Source: Variovorax gossypii (lineage in GTDB: Bacteria; Pseudomonadota; Gammaproteobacteria; Burkholderiales; Burkholderiaceae_C). From it: a stretch of 64,000 nucleotides of DNA. Positions 8,010 through 16,097 of this stretch are shown here, piece by piece. The translations under genes and the position numbers were made by a program. The notes under the pieces are model-generated. The model saw nothing but the letters and a program-made list of their open reading frames with translations. It had not been told where the DNA came from and searched no databases. The DNA is taken from positions 1-64,000 of the forward strand of contig NZ_RXOE01000007.1 of assembly GCF_003965815.1 (NCBI RefSeq). The letters run 5' to 3'. Position 1 is the first letter of the stretch. Each line of letters begins with the position of its first letter.

Positions 8010-8954
8010 ATGAATGAGCATGTAGACGCGGCGCTGGCCGCCGCGCTGGAAGGCGGCAATGGCGGCAACGGTGCTGCGCCCGCCGGGGAGGCGAAGAATC
8101 CGCTGCTCGCGGCGCTGGGCGACCGCGTACGCAACCTGCGTGCGCAGCGCGGCCTCACGCGAAAGGCCGTGGCCATCGCGGCCGACGTGTCGGAGCGCCA
8201 CCTCGCCAATCTCGAATATGGCATCGGCAACGCGTCGATCCTGGTGCTGCAGCAGGTGGCCGGCGCGCTGCACTGCTCGCTGGCCGAGTTGGTGGGCGAC
8301 GTGACCACCAGTTCGCCCGAGTGGCTGCTGATCCGCGAACTGCTCGAGAACCGCAGCGAAGCCGACCTGCGCCGCGTGCGCGTGGCGATCGGCGAACTGC
8401 TGGGCACCGCCTCGGTCGACCCGGCGCGGCACCGGCGCATCGCGCTCGTTGGGCTGCGCGGCGCGGGCAAGTCGACGCTGGGCCAGATGCTGGCCGAGGA
8501 CCTGGAGATTCCCTTCATCGAGCTGAGCCGCGAGATCGAGAAGCTCGCTGGCTGCAGCGTGCGCGAGATCCACGACCTGTACGGAACCAACGCCTACCGC
8601 CGCTACGAGCGCCGCGCGCTGGAAGAGGCGGTGCAGATCTACAGCGAGGTGGTGATCGCCACGCCCGGCGGCATCGTCTCCGACCCGGCCACCTTCAACG
8701 AGCTGCTCGCGCACTGCACCACCGTGTGGCTGCAGGCCGCCCCCGAGGAGCACATGGGCCGCGTGGCCGCCCAGGGCGACACCCGCCCGATGGCCGCCAG
8801 CAAGGAAGCGATGGAAGACCTGCGCCGCATCCTGAATGGCCGCGCCGCCTTCTATTCGAAGGCCGACCTGTCGGTGGACACCAGCGGCAAGACCCTGTCG
8901 CAGAGCTTCCAGGCACTCCGGGCGGTCGCCCGGCAGTCCATGGGGCTCGCTTAG
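8010..8954 (+). CDS. boxR: Benzoyl-CoA-responsive regulator BoxR (HTH plus shikimate-kinase-like domain)
   Basis: Transcriptional repressor of the BzdR/BoxR family, 314 residues. The N-terminal XRE-type helix-turn-helix (about residues 35-95) reads VRNLRAQRGLTRKAVAIAAD then LANLEYGIGNAS. The C-terminal shikimate-kinase-like domain has a Walker A motif GLRGAGKST (148-156). In known members this domain has lost catalysis and senses benzoyl-CoA. The ATG follows GAGGA with five-base spacing. It is divergent from the DUF4863-boxD-bclA operon and precedes boxC, so it probably controls both through the TGCA motifs. The domain architecture is seen directly; the ligand is inferred from the family. Confidence 0.92.
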   Translation: MNEHVDAALAAALEGGNGGNGAAPAGEAKNPLLAALGDRVRNLRAQRGLTRKAVAIAADVSERHLANLEYGIGNASILVLQQVAGALHCSLAELVGDVTTSSPEWLLIRELLENRSEADLRRVRVAIGELLGTASVDPARHRRIALVGLRGAGKSTLGQMLAEDLEIPFIELSREIEKLAGCSVREIHDLYGTNAYRRYERRALEEAVQIYSEVVIATPGGIVSDPATFNELLAHCTTVWLQAAPEEHMGRVAAQGDTRPMAASKEAMEDLRRILNGRAAFYSKADLSVDTSGKTLSQSFQALRAVARQSMGLA

Positions 8955-8958
8955 CTCA

Positions 8959-9049
8959 CCCCCAGGCTTCGCGCACTTCGTGTCGCTACGCCAACCCCCT
9001 TCCGGGGGCAACACCAGCGGCGCGGCAAAGCCGGTTCCGCGGTGTTCCT
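8959..9049 (+). repeat. Interspersed ~90-bp repeat, copy 3
   Basis: Same orientation as the copy at 1879-1970 and very close to the reverse complement of 7257-7345, running from CCCCCAGGCTTCGCGC to TTCCGCGGTGTTCC. It starts 5 bases after the boxR stop and may act as a stem-loop at the end of the boxR transcript. Confidence 0.85.
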
Positions 9050-9095
9050 GGAAAAGTCTCCGGGAGCCTGAATCGGGCTGAAATCTGAAAAAAAG

Positions 9096-9161
9096 TGCAG
9101 CAGGCATTGACTTGCCTGTTTGCATGCAGCATGATGCATGTCATCGGAGCAAGAAAGTGCA
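9096..9161 (+). promoter_or_regulatory. boxC promoter with BoxR-type TGCA operator
   Basis: A -35 TTGACT (9107-9112), 17-base spacer and -10 CATGAT (9130-9135) lie about 70 bases before the boxC start. TGCA occurs five times: 9096, 9121, 9125, 9135 and 9158. The 9125 and 9135 copies form TGCA-N6-TGCA, the spacing I recall for BoxR/BzdR operators, directly over the -10. This predicts repression by BoxR, relieved by benzoyl-CoA. Confidence 0.7.
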
Positions 9162-9212
9162 TTATCTTTCCTGTTCACGGTTTCCGAACACTGCCCCACA
9201 GGAGACTTCCGC

Positions 9213-10889
9213 ATGACCGACACCACCACGCTCCAGGCGCCCCAGCGCGTCGACTACCGCACCGAACCCGGCCAGTACCGCCACTGGTCGTTGAGCTTCG
9301 ACGGCGCCATCGCGCGCCTCGTGCTCGACATCGCGGAAGACGGCGGCATCCGCCCCGGCTACAAGCTCAAGCTCAACAGCTACGACCTGGGCGTGGACGT
9401 GGAGCTCAACGACGCGCTCAACCGCGTGCGCTTCGAGCACCCCGAGGTGCGCACCGTGATCGTCACCAGCGGCAAGGACCGCATCTTCTGCTCGGGCGCC
9501 AACATCTTCATGCTGGGCGTCTCCACCCATGCCTGGAAGGTCAACTTCTGCAAGTTCACCAACGAGACGCGCAACGGCATCGAAGACTCCTCGAAGCACT
9601 CGGGCCTGAAGTTCCTCGCGGCCGTGAACGGTGCCTGCGCGGGCGGCGGCTACGAGCTGGCGCTGGCCTGCGACGAGATCCTGCTGGTGGACGACCGCTC
9701 CTCCGCCGTGTCGCTGCCCGAAGTGCCCCTGCTGGGCGTGCTGCCCGGCACCGGCGGCCTGACCCGCGTGACCGACAAGCGCCACGTGCGCCATGACCTC
9801 GCCGACATCTTCTGCACCAGCGTCGAAGGCGTGCGCGGACAGCGCGCGGTCGAATGGCGCCTGGTCGACGCCGTGGCCAAGCCCGCGCAGTTCGCCGCCG
9901 CCGTGCAGGAACGCGCCTCGCAGCTCGCCGCCGGCAGCGACCGCCCCGCCAACGGCAAGGGCGTGTCGCTGACGCGCATCGAGCGCACCGACAGCGCCGA
10001 CGGCATTTCGTATGCGAACGTCGATGTGCAGATCGACCGCAGCAAGCGCACCGCCACCATCACCGTGAAGGCACCCACCGGCGCGCAGCCGGCCGACATC
10101 GCCGCCATCGAGGCGGCGGGCGCCGCATGGTGGCCGCTCGCGATGTGCCGCGAGCTCGACGACGCCATCCTCAACCTGCGCACCAACGAGCTCGACGTCG
10201 GCACCTGGCTGCTCAAGACCGAGGGCGACGCCGCCGCCGTGCTCGCCTCGGACGCGGTGATGCTCGCCAACAAGGACCACTGGCTGGTGCGCGAAACCAT
10301 CGGCGCGCTGCGTCGCACGCTGGCTCGCCTCGATGTTTCTTCGCGCAGCCTGTTCGCGCTGGTGGACGCCGGCTCGTGCTTCGCCGGCACGCTGGCCGAG
10401 CTGGCCTTCGCGGCCGACCGCACCTACATGCTCGCACTGCCCGACGACGCCGCGCGTGCGCCCAAGCTCACGCTGGACGAATTCAACTTCGGCTTCTTCC
10501 CGATGGTGAACGACCAGAGCCGCCTGCAACGCCGCTTCTATGAAGAGGCCGCGCCGCTGGAAGCCGCGCGCGCCGCCGCCGGCAAGGCGCTCGACGCCGA
10601 CGAGGCGCTGAAGCTGGGCCTGGTGACCGCCGCGCCCGACGACATCGACTGGGACGACGAGATCCGCATCGCCATCGAGGAGCGCGCCGCGATGTCGCCC
10701 GACTCGCTCACCGGCCTGGAAGCCAACCTGCGCTTCGCGAGCAAGGAGAACATGGTCACCCGCATCTTCGGCCGCCTCTCGGCCTGGCAGAACTGGATCT
10801 TCAACCGCCCCAACGCCGTCGGCGAGAAGGGCGCGCTGAAGGTCTACGGCACCGGCCAGAAGGCTGGCTTCGACCTGAACCGCGTTTGA
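9213..10889 (+). CDS. boxC: 2,3-epoxybenzoyl-CoA dihydrolase BoxC
   Basis: Opens the epoxide ring product of BoxAB and releases formate, giving 3,4-dehydroadipyl-CoA semialdehyde. The 558-residue protein belongs to the crotonase superfamily: an N-terminal crotonase core contains FCSGANIFMLG and the oxyanion-hole region GACAGGGYELALACDEIL, with LPEVPLLGVLPGTGGL after it. A second, diverged crotonase-like half follows. I chose ATG 9213 (MTDTTTLQAPQRVDYRTEP) because it follows GGAGACTTCCGC; an earlier in-frame start at 9138 would sit inside the operator. It is the first gene of the plus-strand boxCBA operon. Confidence 0.94.
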   Translation: MTDTTTLQAPQRVDYRTEPGQYRHWSLSFDGAIARLVLDIAEDGGIRPGYKLKLNSYDLGVDVELNDALNRVRFEHPEVRTVIVTSGKDRIFCSGANIFMLGVSTHAWKVNFCKFTNETRNGIEDSSKHSGLKFLAAVNGACAGGGYELALACDEILLVDDRSSAVSLPEVPLLGVLPGTGGLTRVTDKRHVRHDLADIFCTSVEGVRGQRAVEWRLVDAVAKPAQFAAAVQERASQLAAGSDRPANGKGVSLTRIERTDSADGISYANVDVQIDRSKRTATITVKAPTGAQPADIAAIEAAGAAWWPLAMCRELDDAILNLRTNELDVGTWLLKTEGDAAAVLASDAVMLANKDHWLVRETIGALRRTLARLDVSSRSLFALVDAGSCFAGTLAELAFAADRTYMLALPDDAARAPKLTLDEFNFGFFPMVNDQSRLQRRFYEEAAPLEAARAAAGKALDADEALKLGLVTAAPDDIDWDDEIRIAIEERAAMSPDSLTGLEANLRFASKENMVTRIFGRLSAWQNWIFNRPNAVGEKGALKVYGTGQKAGFDLNRV

Positions 10890-10920
10890 ACTGGCAGTCC
10901 GCACAACCCAAGGAACAACG

Positions 10921-12348
10921 ATGAGCACGATCAACTACAGCGAGAAGATCCCCAACAACGTCAACCTCGGCGAAGACCGCACGCTGCAGCGCGCGCTCGA
11001 GGGCTGGCAGCCGAACTTCATCAACTGGTGGGACGACGTGGGCCCCGAGGGCTCGACCAACCACGAGGTGTACCTGCGCACGGCCGTGAGCGTCGACCCG
11101 CAGGGCTGGGCCCAGTTCGGCCACGTGAAGATGCGCGACTACCGCTGGGGCATCTTCCTGAACCCGGGCGACGCCAACCGCGAGATCCACTTCGGCGACC
11201 ACAAGGGCGAGAAGGCCTGGCAGGACGTGCCCGGCGAGCACCGCGCCAACCTGCGCCGCATCATCGTGACGCAGGGCGACACCGAGCCCGCGTCGGTGGA
11301 GCAGCAGCGCCACCTGGGCCTGACCGCGCCCAGCATGTACGACCTGCGCAACCTGTTCCAGATCAACGTGGAAGAGGGCCGCCACCTGTGGGCCATGGTC
11401 TACCTGCTGCACAAGCACTTCGGCCGCGACGGCCGCGAGGAAGCCGAGGCCCTGCTGCAGCGCACCTCGGGCGACGAGAACAATCCGCGCATCCTGGGCG
11501 CCTTCAACGAACGCACGCCCGACTGGCTCGCGTTCTTCATGTTCACGTACTTCACCGACCGCGACGGCAAGTTCCAGCTGTCGGCGCTGGCCGAGAGCGC
11601 CTTCGATCCGCTGGCGCGCACCACGAAGTTCATGCTGACCGAGGAAGCCCACCACATGTTCGTGGGCGAGAGCGGCGTGTCGCGCGTCATTGCGCGCACC
11701 GCGCAGGTCATGAACGAGCTGAAGACCGACGACCCGCAGAAGGTGCGCGCGGCCGGCTGCATCGACCTGGGCACCATCCAGCGCTACCTGAACTTCCACT
11801 ACAGCGTGACCATCGACCTGTTCGGCGCCGACCAGTCGAGCAACGCCGCCATCTTCTACAGCTCGGGCCTGAAGGGCCGCTACGAGGAAGGCAAGCGCAC
11901 CGACGACCACGTGCTCAAGGGCCAGACCTACAAGGTGCTCGAGGTGAAGGACGGCCAGCTCGTCGAGAAGGACGTGCCGATGCTCAACGCGCTCAACGAA
12001 GTGCTGCGCGACGACTTCATCAAGGACTCGGTGGCCGGCGTGGGCCGCTGGAACAAGGTGCTGGAAAAGGCCGGCATCCCGACCCGCCTGGTGGTGCCGC
12101 ACAAGGCCTTCAACCGCCAGATCGGCGCGCTCGCCGGCATCAAGATGTCGCCGGAAGGCCGCGTGGTGAACGACATGGAATGGGCCGCCAAGCGCGACGA
12201 GTGGTTGCCCAGTGCCGAAGACTTCGCTTTCGTGGCATCGTTGATGGGCCGCGTGGTGGAGCCGGGCAAGTTCGCGGGCTGGATCTCGCCGCCGGTGATG
12301 GGCATCAACCGGCAGCCGGTCGATTTCGAGTACGTGCGCTTCGGTTGA
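10921..12348 (+). CDS. boxB: Benzoyl-CoA 2,3-epoxidase, oxygenase subunit BoxB
   Basis: Diiron oxygenase component that inserts one O2 atom into benzoyl-CoA to form the 2,3-epoxide, receiving electrons from BoxA. The protein is 475 residues, the usual length. Candidate diiron ligands lie in helices containing NVEEGRHLWAMVYLL and LTEEAHHMFVGESGV, both with the E-x-x-H pattern typical of class I diiron enzymes. It starts 31 bases after boxC with GGAA upstream, and is separated from boxA by a GC-rich repeat (12370-12463). Family membership is very clear from the whole sequence and context. Confidence 0.95.
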   Translation: MSTINYSEKIPNNVNLGEDRTLQRALEGWQPNFINWWDDVGPEGSTNHEVYLRTAVSVDPQGWAQFGHVKMRDYRWGIFLNPGDANREIHFGDHKGEKAWQDVPGEHRANLRRIIVTQGDTEPASVEQQRHLGLTAPSMYDLRNLFQINVEEGRHLWAMVYLLHKHFGRDGREEAEALLQRTSGDENNPRILGAFNERTPDWLAFFMFTYFTDRDGKFQLSALAESAFDPLARTTKFMLTEEAHHMFVGESGVSRVIARTAQVMNELKTDDPQKVRAAGCIDLGTIQRYLNFHYSVTIDLFGADQSSNAAIFYSSGLKGRYEEGKRTDDHVLKGQTYKVLEVKDGQLVEKDVPMLNALNEVLRDDFIKDSVAGVGRWNKVLEKAGIPTRLVVPHKAFNRQIGALAGIKMSPEGRVVNDMEWAAKRDEWLPSAEDFAFVASLMGRVVEPGKFAGWISPPVMGINRQPVDFEYVRFG

Positions 12349-12369
12349 TTGGTATTTGGGTATTGCTCC

Positions 12370-12463
12370 TTCCCCCTCTGGGGGAAGGCTGGGATGGGGG
12401 CAAGCAGCGTGACCACGACAAGCGCCGCGTGCCCCCACCCAACCCTCCCCCAGCGGGGGAGGG
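12370..12463. repeat. Palindromic repeats between boxB and boxA
   Basis: Two GC-rich palindromes: TTCCCCCtctGGGGGAA at 12370-12386 and CCCTCCCCCAGCGGGGGAGGG at 12443-12463 with one mismatched centre. The second matches the element at 1-20. They separate two co-transcribed genes that encode the two components of one enzyme, and the boxA ribosome-binding site (TAGGAGAACAAC) begins right after the second palindrome. Confidence 0.75.
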
Positions 12464-12478
12464 CTCTAGGAGAACAAC

Positions 12479-13771
12479 ATGGACATGGCCGTCGAAGCCG
12501 GGATCATCAAGCAGCACCTGATCGACCCCGAGATCTGTATCCGCTGCAACACCTGCGAGGCCACCTGCCCCGTCAACGCGATCACGCACGACGACAACAA
12601 CTATGTCGTGCGCGCCGACATCTGCAACGGCTGCATGGCCTGCATCTCGCCGTGCCCGACGGGCTCCATCGACAACTGGCGAACCATGCCGTTGGTGCGT
12701 GCGTATTCCATCGAGGAGCAGTTCACGTGGGAATCGCTGCCGGCGGAGCTTTCGCCTGAAGAGCTCGAGGCGGCCGGCGTTTCGGCGGACGTGGCGGGCG
12801 ACCCTGAAGCCGCGGTGCCCGCGCAGACGCAGGCACAGGCCCAGGCGGCGGTCGAATCGCTGGAGCCGGCCTTCAACTCCGCGCAGTACGGCGCCACCGT
12901 GCCGCCCTGGTCGGCGGCGCACGCCTACACCAACCTCTTTCCGCCGAAGACGCCGACCATCGCCACCGTGGTGGGCAACTTCAACTGCACCGAGGCCGGC
13001 TTCGACAGCGAGACGCACCACATCGTGCTCGACTTCGGCGTGGTGCCGTTCCCGGTGCTCGAAGGCCAGTCGATCGGTATCGTGCCGCCGGGCGTCGACG
13101 CCATCGGCAAGCGCCACCATGCGCGCCAGTATTCGGTGGCCAGCCCGCGCAACGGCGAGCGGCCCGGCTACAACAACGTCTCGCTCACCGTGAAGCGCGT
13201 GACCGAGGACCACGAGGGCGAGCCGGTGCGCGGCGTGTGCTCCAACTACGTGTGCGACCTGAAGGTGGGCGACACGGTGCAGGTGGTGGGGCCCTTCGGC
13301 TCCTCGTTCCTGATGCCGAACCATCCCCGCTCGCACATCGTGATGATCTGCACCGGCACCGGCAGCGCCCCCATGCGCGCCATGACCGAGTGGCGCCGCC
13401 GCCTGCGCAAGAGCGGCAAGTTCGAGGGCGGCAAGCTGATGCTGTTCTTCGGTGCGCGCACGCAGCAGGAGCTGCCGTACTTCGGCCCGCTGCAGTCGCT
13501 GCCCAAGGACTTCATCGACATCAACCTCGCGTTCTCGCGCACGCCGGGGCAACCCAAGCGCTACGTGCAGGACCTGATGCGCGAGCGCGCCGCCGACCTG
13601 GCCGCGCTGCTCAAGGACGGCGCCAGCCATTTCTACGTGTGCGGCCTGAAGAGCATGGAAGAGGGCGTGGTGCTCGCGCTGCGCGACGTGGCCAAAGATG
13701 CGGGGCTCGACTGGGACACGGTGGGCGCCGCGCTGAAGCGCGAAGGCCGCCTGCACCTCGAAACGTACTGA
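12479..13771 (+). CDS. boxA: Benzoyl-CoA 2,3-epoxidase, reductase subunit BoxA
   Basis: NADPH-dependent reductase that delivers electrons to BoxB. The 430-residue protein begins with a two-cluster ferredoxin domain: CIRCNTCEATCP (about residues 21-32) and CNGCMACISPCP (about 49-60), each with a CxxCxxCxxxCP pattern for a 4Fe-4S cluster. After an Ala/Gln-rich linker comes a ferredoxin-NADP reductase module with the FAD motif RQYSVAS and the pyridine-nucleotide segment MICTGTGSAPMRAM, ending LHLETY. The ATG follows AGGAG. It is in the boxCBA operon, followed after 10 bases by a MaoC-type gene. Confidence 0.95.
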   Translation: MDMAVEAGIIKQHLIDPEICIRCNTCEATCPVNAITHDDNNYVVRADICNGCMACISPCPTGSIDNWRTMPLVRAYSIEEQFTWESLPAELSPEELEAAGVSADVAGDPEAAVPAQTQAQAQAAVESLEPAFNSAQYGATVPPWSAAHAYTNLFPPKTPTIATVVGNFNCTEAGFDSETHHIVLDFGVVPFPVLEGQSIGIVPPGVDAIGKRHHARQYSVASPRNGERPGYNNVSLTVKRVTEDHEGEPVRGVCSNYVCDLKVGDTVQVVGPFGSSFLMPNHPRSHIVMICTGTGSAPMRAMTEWRRRLRKSGKFEGGKLMLFFGARTQQELPYFGPLQSLPKDFIDINLAFSRTPGQPKRYVQDLMRERAADLAALLKDGASHFYVCGLKSMEEGVVLALRDVAKDAGLDWDTVGAALKREGRLHLETY

Positions 13772-13781
13772 GCTGCGGCGA

Positions 13782-14225
13782 ATGAAGTTCGCCGACTTCC
13801 ACGCGGGCCAGGTCATCGAGGCCGGGCCCTATGTGCTCACGGAGGCCGAGCTCGTGCAGTTCGCGCGGGCCTACGACCCGCAGTGGTTCCACACCGATGC
13901 GGAAGCGGCCGCCGACAGCCCTTTCGGCGGTCTCATCGCGAGCGGCTGGCATACCTGCTCCATCGCGATGAAGCTGGTGGTTGGGGCTGCGCTCGCCGGT
14001 TCCGAATCCTTCGCATCGCCGGGACTGGAGCACGTGCGCTGGCCCAACCCGGTAAGGCCGGGCGACGCGCTGCGGCTGGTGGCGGACGTGATCGAGGTGC
14101 GCCGCTCCGAGAAGCGCCCGACGCTCGGCATCCTGCGCTGGCGCTGGCGGCTCTTCAACCAGCGCGAGCTGATGGTGCTCGACGCAGAGGTCACGAGCCT
14201 GTTCAAGCTCAAGCCTGCCGACTGA
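13782..14225 (+). CDS. MaoC-type acyl dehydratase
   Basis: 147-residue hot-dog-fold protein of the MaoC/(R)-hydratase-2 family. The hydratase signature is visible: YDPQWFHTDAEAA with Asp and His, then SPFGGLIASGWHT. It ends the plus-strand box operon, 10 bases after boxA and followed by an intrinsic terminator. A plausible role is hydration of an enoyl-CoA intermediate after BoxD, or a general (R)-specific enoyl-CoA hydratase, but the box pathway can use standard beta-oxidation enzymes, so the role is inferred from position only. Confidence 0.85.
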   Translation: MKFADFHAGQVIEAGPYVLTEAELVQFARAYDPQWFHTDAEAAADSPFGGLIASGWHTCSIAMKLVVGAALAGSESFASPGLEHVRWPNPVRPGDALRLVADVIEVRRSEKRPTLGILRWRWRLFNQRELMVLDAEVTSLFKLKPAD

Positions 14226-14253
14226 CAGAAAGAAGAAACGAGACGAAACAACG

Positions 14254-14295
14254 AGAAAAAGGCCCGCGGCGCACCGGCACCGCGGGCCTTTCTCA
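14254..14295. terminator. Bidirectional intrinsic terminator
   Basis: Perfect stem AGGCCCGCGG (14261-14270) with CCGCGGGCCT (14281-14290), a 10-base loop, A-rich upstream flank (GAGAAAA) and T-rich downstream flank (TTCTC). It ends the box plus-strand operon and the convergent gene at 14313-14777. Confidence 0.8.
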
Positions 14296-14312
14296 TCGGG
14301 CCGAAGTCGTCG

Positions 14313-14777
14313 TTACTTCTTGATGTCGACCGCGCCCGAACCCTGGGCCTTGCCATGAGCCTTCGCGCCGACGGCAGGTGCCTTCACCGCGCCGCCGGCC
14401 GAGCCGACAGCACCGGTTGCGCCTTCGAGCGTGCCGCCCACGGTGTTGGTCACGCCGCCCACGGCGTTCGTGGCTCCACCGACCGCATTGGTGGCACCGC
14501 CGACGGCGCCGGTCGCACCGTTCACCAGGCCGCCGACTGCATTGCCCGCGCCGCCTGCAGCGCCGCCGGCATTCGTGTTCGCGCTGGCACCCGCATTGGC
14601 ACCGGTCGCCGCGCCCGCGTTGCCGCGTGTGCCCGTGCCGGAGCCCGACGCATTCACGTCGGCATTGACCCCGACGCCGACCCCGACGCCTTGCGCCTGG
14701 GCTGCGCCGCCGATGGCCAGCAGGCCTGCGAGCAGGGCGCCGAGGACGATGCGGTTGTGTTGCTTTTGCTGCTTCAT
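14313..14777 (-). CDS. Gly/Ala/Asn-rich exported protein with internal repeats
   Basis: 154 residues, not assignable to a named family. A signal peptide (about residues 1-26, ending GGAAQAQ) is followed by VGVGVGVNADVNASG, an Ala/Gly/Asn-rich stretch, and then tandem copies of a 7-residue unit A-V/T-G-G-A/V-T-N around residues 95-120. The C-terminus is more basic (KAHGKAQGSGAVDIKK). The composition suggests a low-complexity cell-surface or periplasmic protein. The ATG at 14777 gives the best signal peptide; upstream in-frame ATGs at 14801 and 14807 exist. An inverted repeat GAACCGA/TCGGTTC lies at 14816-14840 upstream and could be an operator. Confidence 0.75.
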   Translation of the reverse strand: MKQQKQHNRIVLGALLAGLLAIGGAAQAQGVGVGVGVNADVNASGSGTGTRGNAGAATGANAGASANTNAGGAAGGAGNAVGGLVNGATGAVGGATNAVGGATNAVGGVTNTVGGTLEGATGAVGSAGGAVKAPAVGAKAHGKAQGSGAVDIKK

Positions 14778-14952
14778 GGGTGACTGTTCCTTTCGTTGCA
14801 TGGTCACGTTTCAATGAACCGACCGGAGTTCGATCGGTTCGGGGGCAACCATGGCCGGGCCGGGATCTGTCGCCATGTGCGCCACAGTCGCCCGAACGTG
14901 TGGGAATCGGCTGTCGGCGGAATCGGGGGCTCGGACGTTAGCCCCGCCCTGC

Positions 14953-15984
14953 TCAAGGCAGCAGATGCGCGCTGAAGAAAGCTGTTGTCTTGCGATTCAC
15001 TTCCGGCAGCACGCCCGCGCGGTCGAAGCCGGGGGGGTCGTCAAGCATGTCGCCGACCAGCCCCGTGAGGCCCGGAGGCGGGGGCGAGAGCAGTGCACCG
15101 TGGCCACCGGTGGGCATGTCCGCGATCAGCTCGCAGCGCGGCAGGCAGGCCGCCAGCACGCGGTCGCTGTGGAAGCGCGGAATGAGCCATCGGTCATGCT
15201 GCGCGGTGATCAGGCCGAGCGGCACGCGCGGATTGGCCAGCGAGGCCATGTCGAAATCGGCCGACGAGGGCACGCCCGCCACGATGGCGGCGATGCGCAG
15301 GTCTGTGTGTTCGCGCGGCGCGGCGTCGTCGAAGCGATGATGGATGACGAACAGCGCGGCCCATTTCCTGATGCTGTCCAAAGGCCCACCGGTCAGCCGC
15401 GTGATGAGCCCGACGCAGGACTGGAAGTCGTCCACCAGGTTCGCCTCGCAGTGCTGCATGAACCCGGCCGGCGACCACTGCCCGCCCGCGAGGCTCAATG
15501 CCGTGTGGCCGCCCGCCGACATGCCGTACATGCCGACCTTGTCGAGATGCAGCAGCGGCGCGAATCGCGGGTCGCGCCCTACCGCGTCGATGGCGCGCGA
15601 CACCTCGGCCGGACGCATCGACCAGCTGTCGGGGCCGGGATTGCTGTCGTCCTTGTAGTTGTCGGCCTTGTGTTCGGGCATGGCGACGATGAAGCCGGCA
15701 TCGACGAGGCTGCGCGCGATGTCCGCATGCACCCACGGCGCGCCGCCCGAGCCGTGCGAGACGACGACCAGCCGGCCGTTGCCGCGCACCGGCGCCCCCT
15801 GCACGGCGAGGTCGAAGTTGAAGCGCCCGCGCCGGGTGGGCTGGGCCGTATCGGCGGACGGGTAGAACACCGTTACCGGGCCGTCGCCGGGCGCGGCGGG
15901 AATTTCCGCGAGTCCCATCGAGGCGTGAACCCCGCCGGACCACAGTGCCAGCAGCAGGTACAGGAAATACAGATGTCTTCTCAT
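14953..15984 (-). CDS. Secreted alpha/beta hydrolase (dienelactone / PAF-acetylhydrolase-like)
   Basis: 343 residues with an N-terminal signal peptide (about 1-22, ending GGVHA) and an alpha/beta-hydrolase core. The nucleophile motif is GMSAGGHTALSLAGG, VVVSHGSGG is the oxyanion-hole strand, and RFDDAAPREHTD and PTGGHGALL supply candidate acid and His residues. The class resembles predicted dienelactone hydrolases and platelet-activating-factor acetylhydrolase-like proteins and would act in the periplasm on an ester or lactone. The gene lies 113 bases downstream of the membrane AraC regulator on the same strand, which suggests that regulator controls it. The substrate is unknown. Confidence 0.8.
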   Translation of the reverse strand: MRRHLYFLYLLLALWSGGVHASMGLAEIPAAPGDGPVTVFYPSADTAQPTRRGRFNFDLAVQGAPVRGNGRLVVVSHGSGGAPWVHADIARSLVDAGFIVAMPEHKADNYKDDSNPGPDSWSMRPAEVSRAIDAVGRDPRFAPLLHLDKVGMYGMSAGGHTALSLAGGQWSPAGFMQHCEANLVDDFQSCVGLITRLTGGPLDSIRKWAALFVIHHRFDDAAPREHTDLRIAAIVAGVPSSADFDMASLANPRVPLGLITAQHDRWLIPRFHSDRVLAACLPRCELIADMPTGGHGALLSPPPPGLTGLVGDMLDDPPGFDRAGVLPEVNRKTTAFFSAHLLP

Positions 15985-16097
15985 CGAACCAACTCCTTGT
16001 CGTCATCGAGGGCCCACGCCCACGGTGATTGCACGATGCCGGGCGACGCGGCTCGCGTCTCGCCGAAACCTGCAAGCGCGGCTTTCGGCCAGAGATT

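Noticed and set aside
9162..10934. Long open frame opposite boxC
   Set aside because: Antisense frames stay open because GC-rich codons avoid stops on the other strand; its composition (Gly, Val, His, Arg, Gln-rich) does not resemble a protein and boxC is certain.
12370..12463. Palindromes between boxB and boxA as a terminator
   Set aside because: No T-tract follows, and BoxA and BoxB are components of one enzyme that must be co-expressed; treated as a repeat element.
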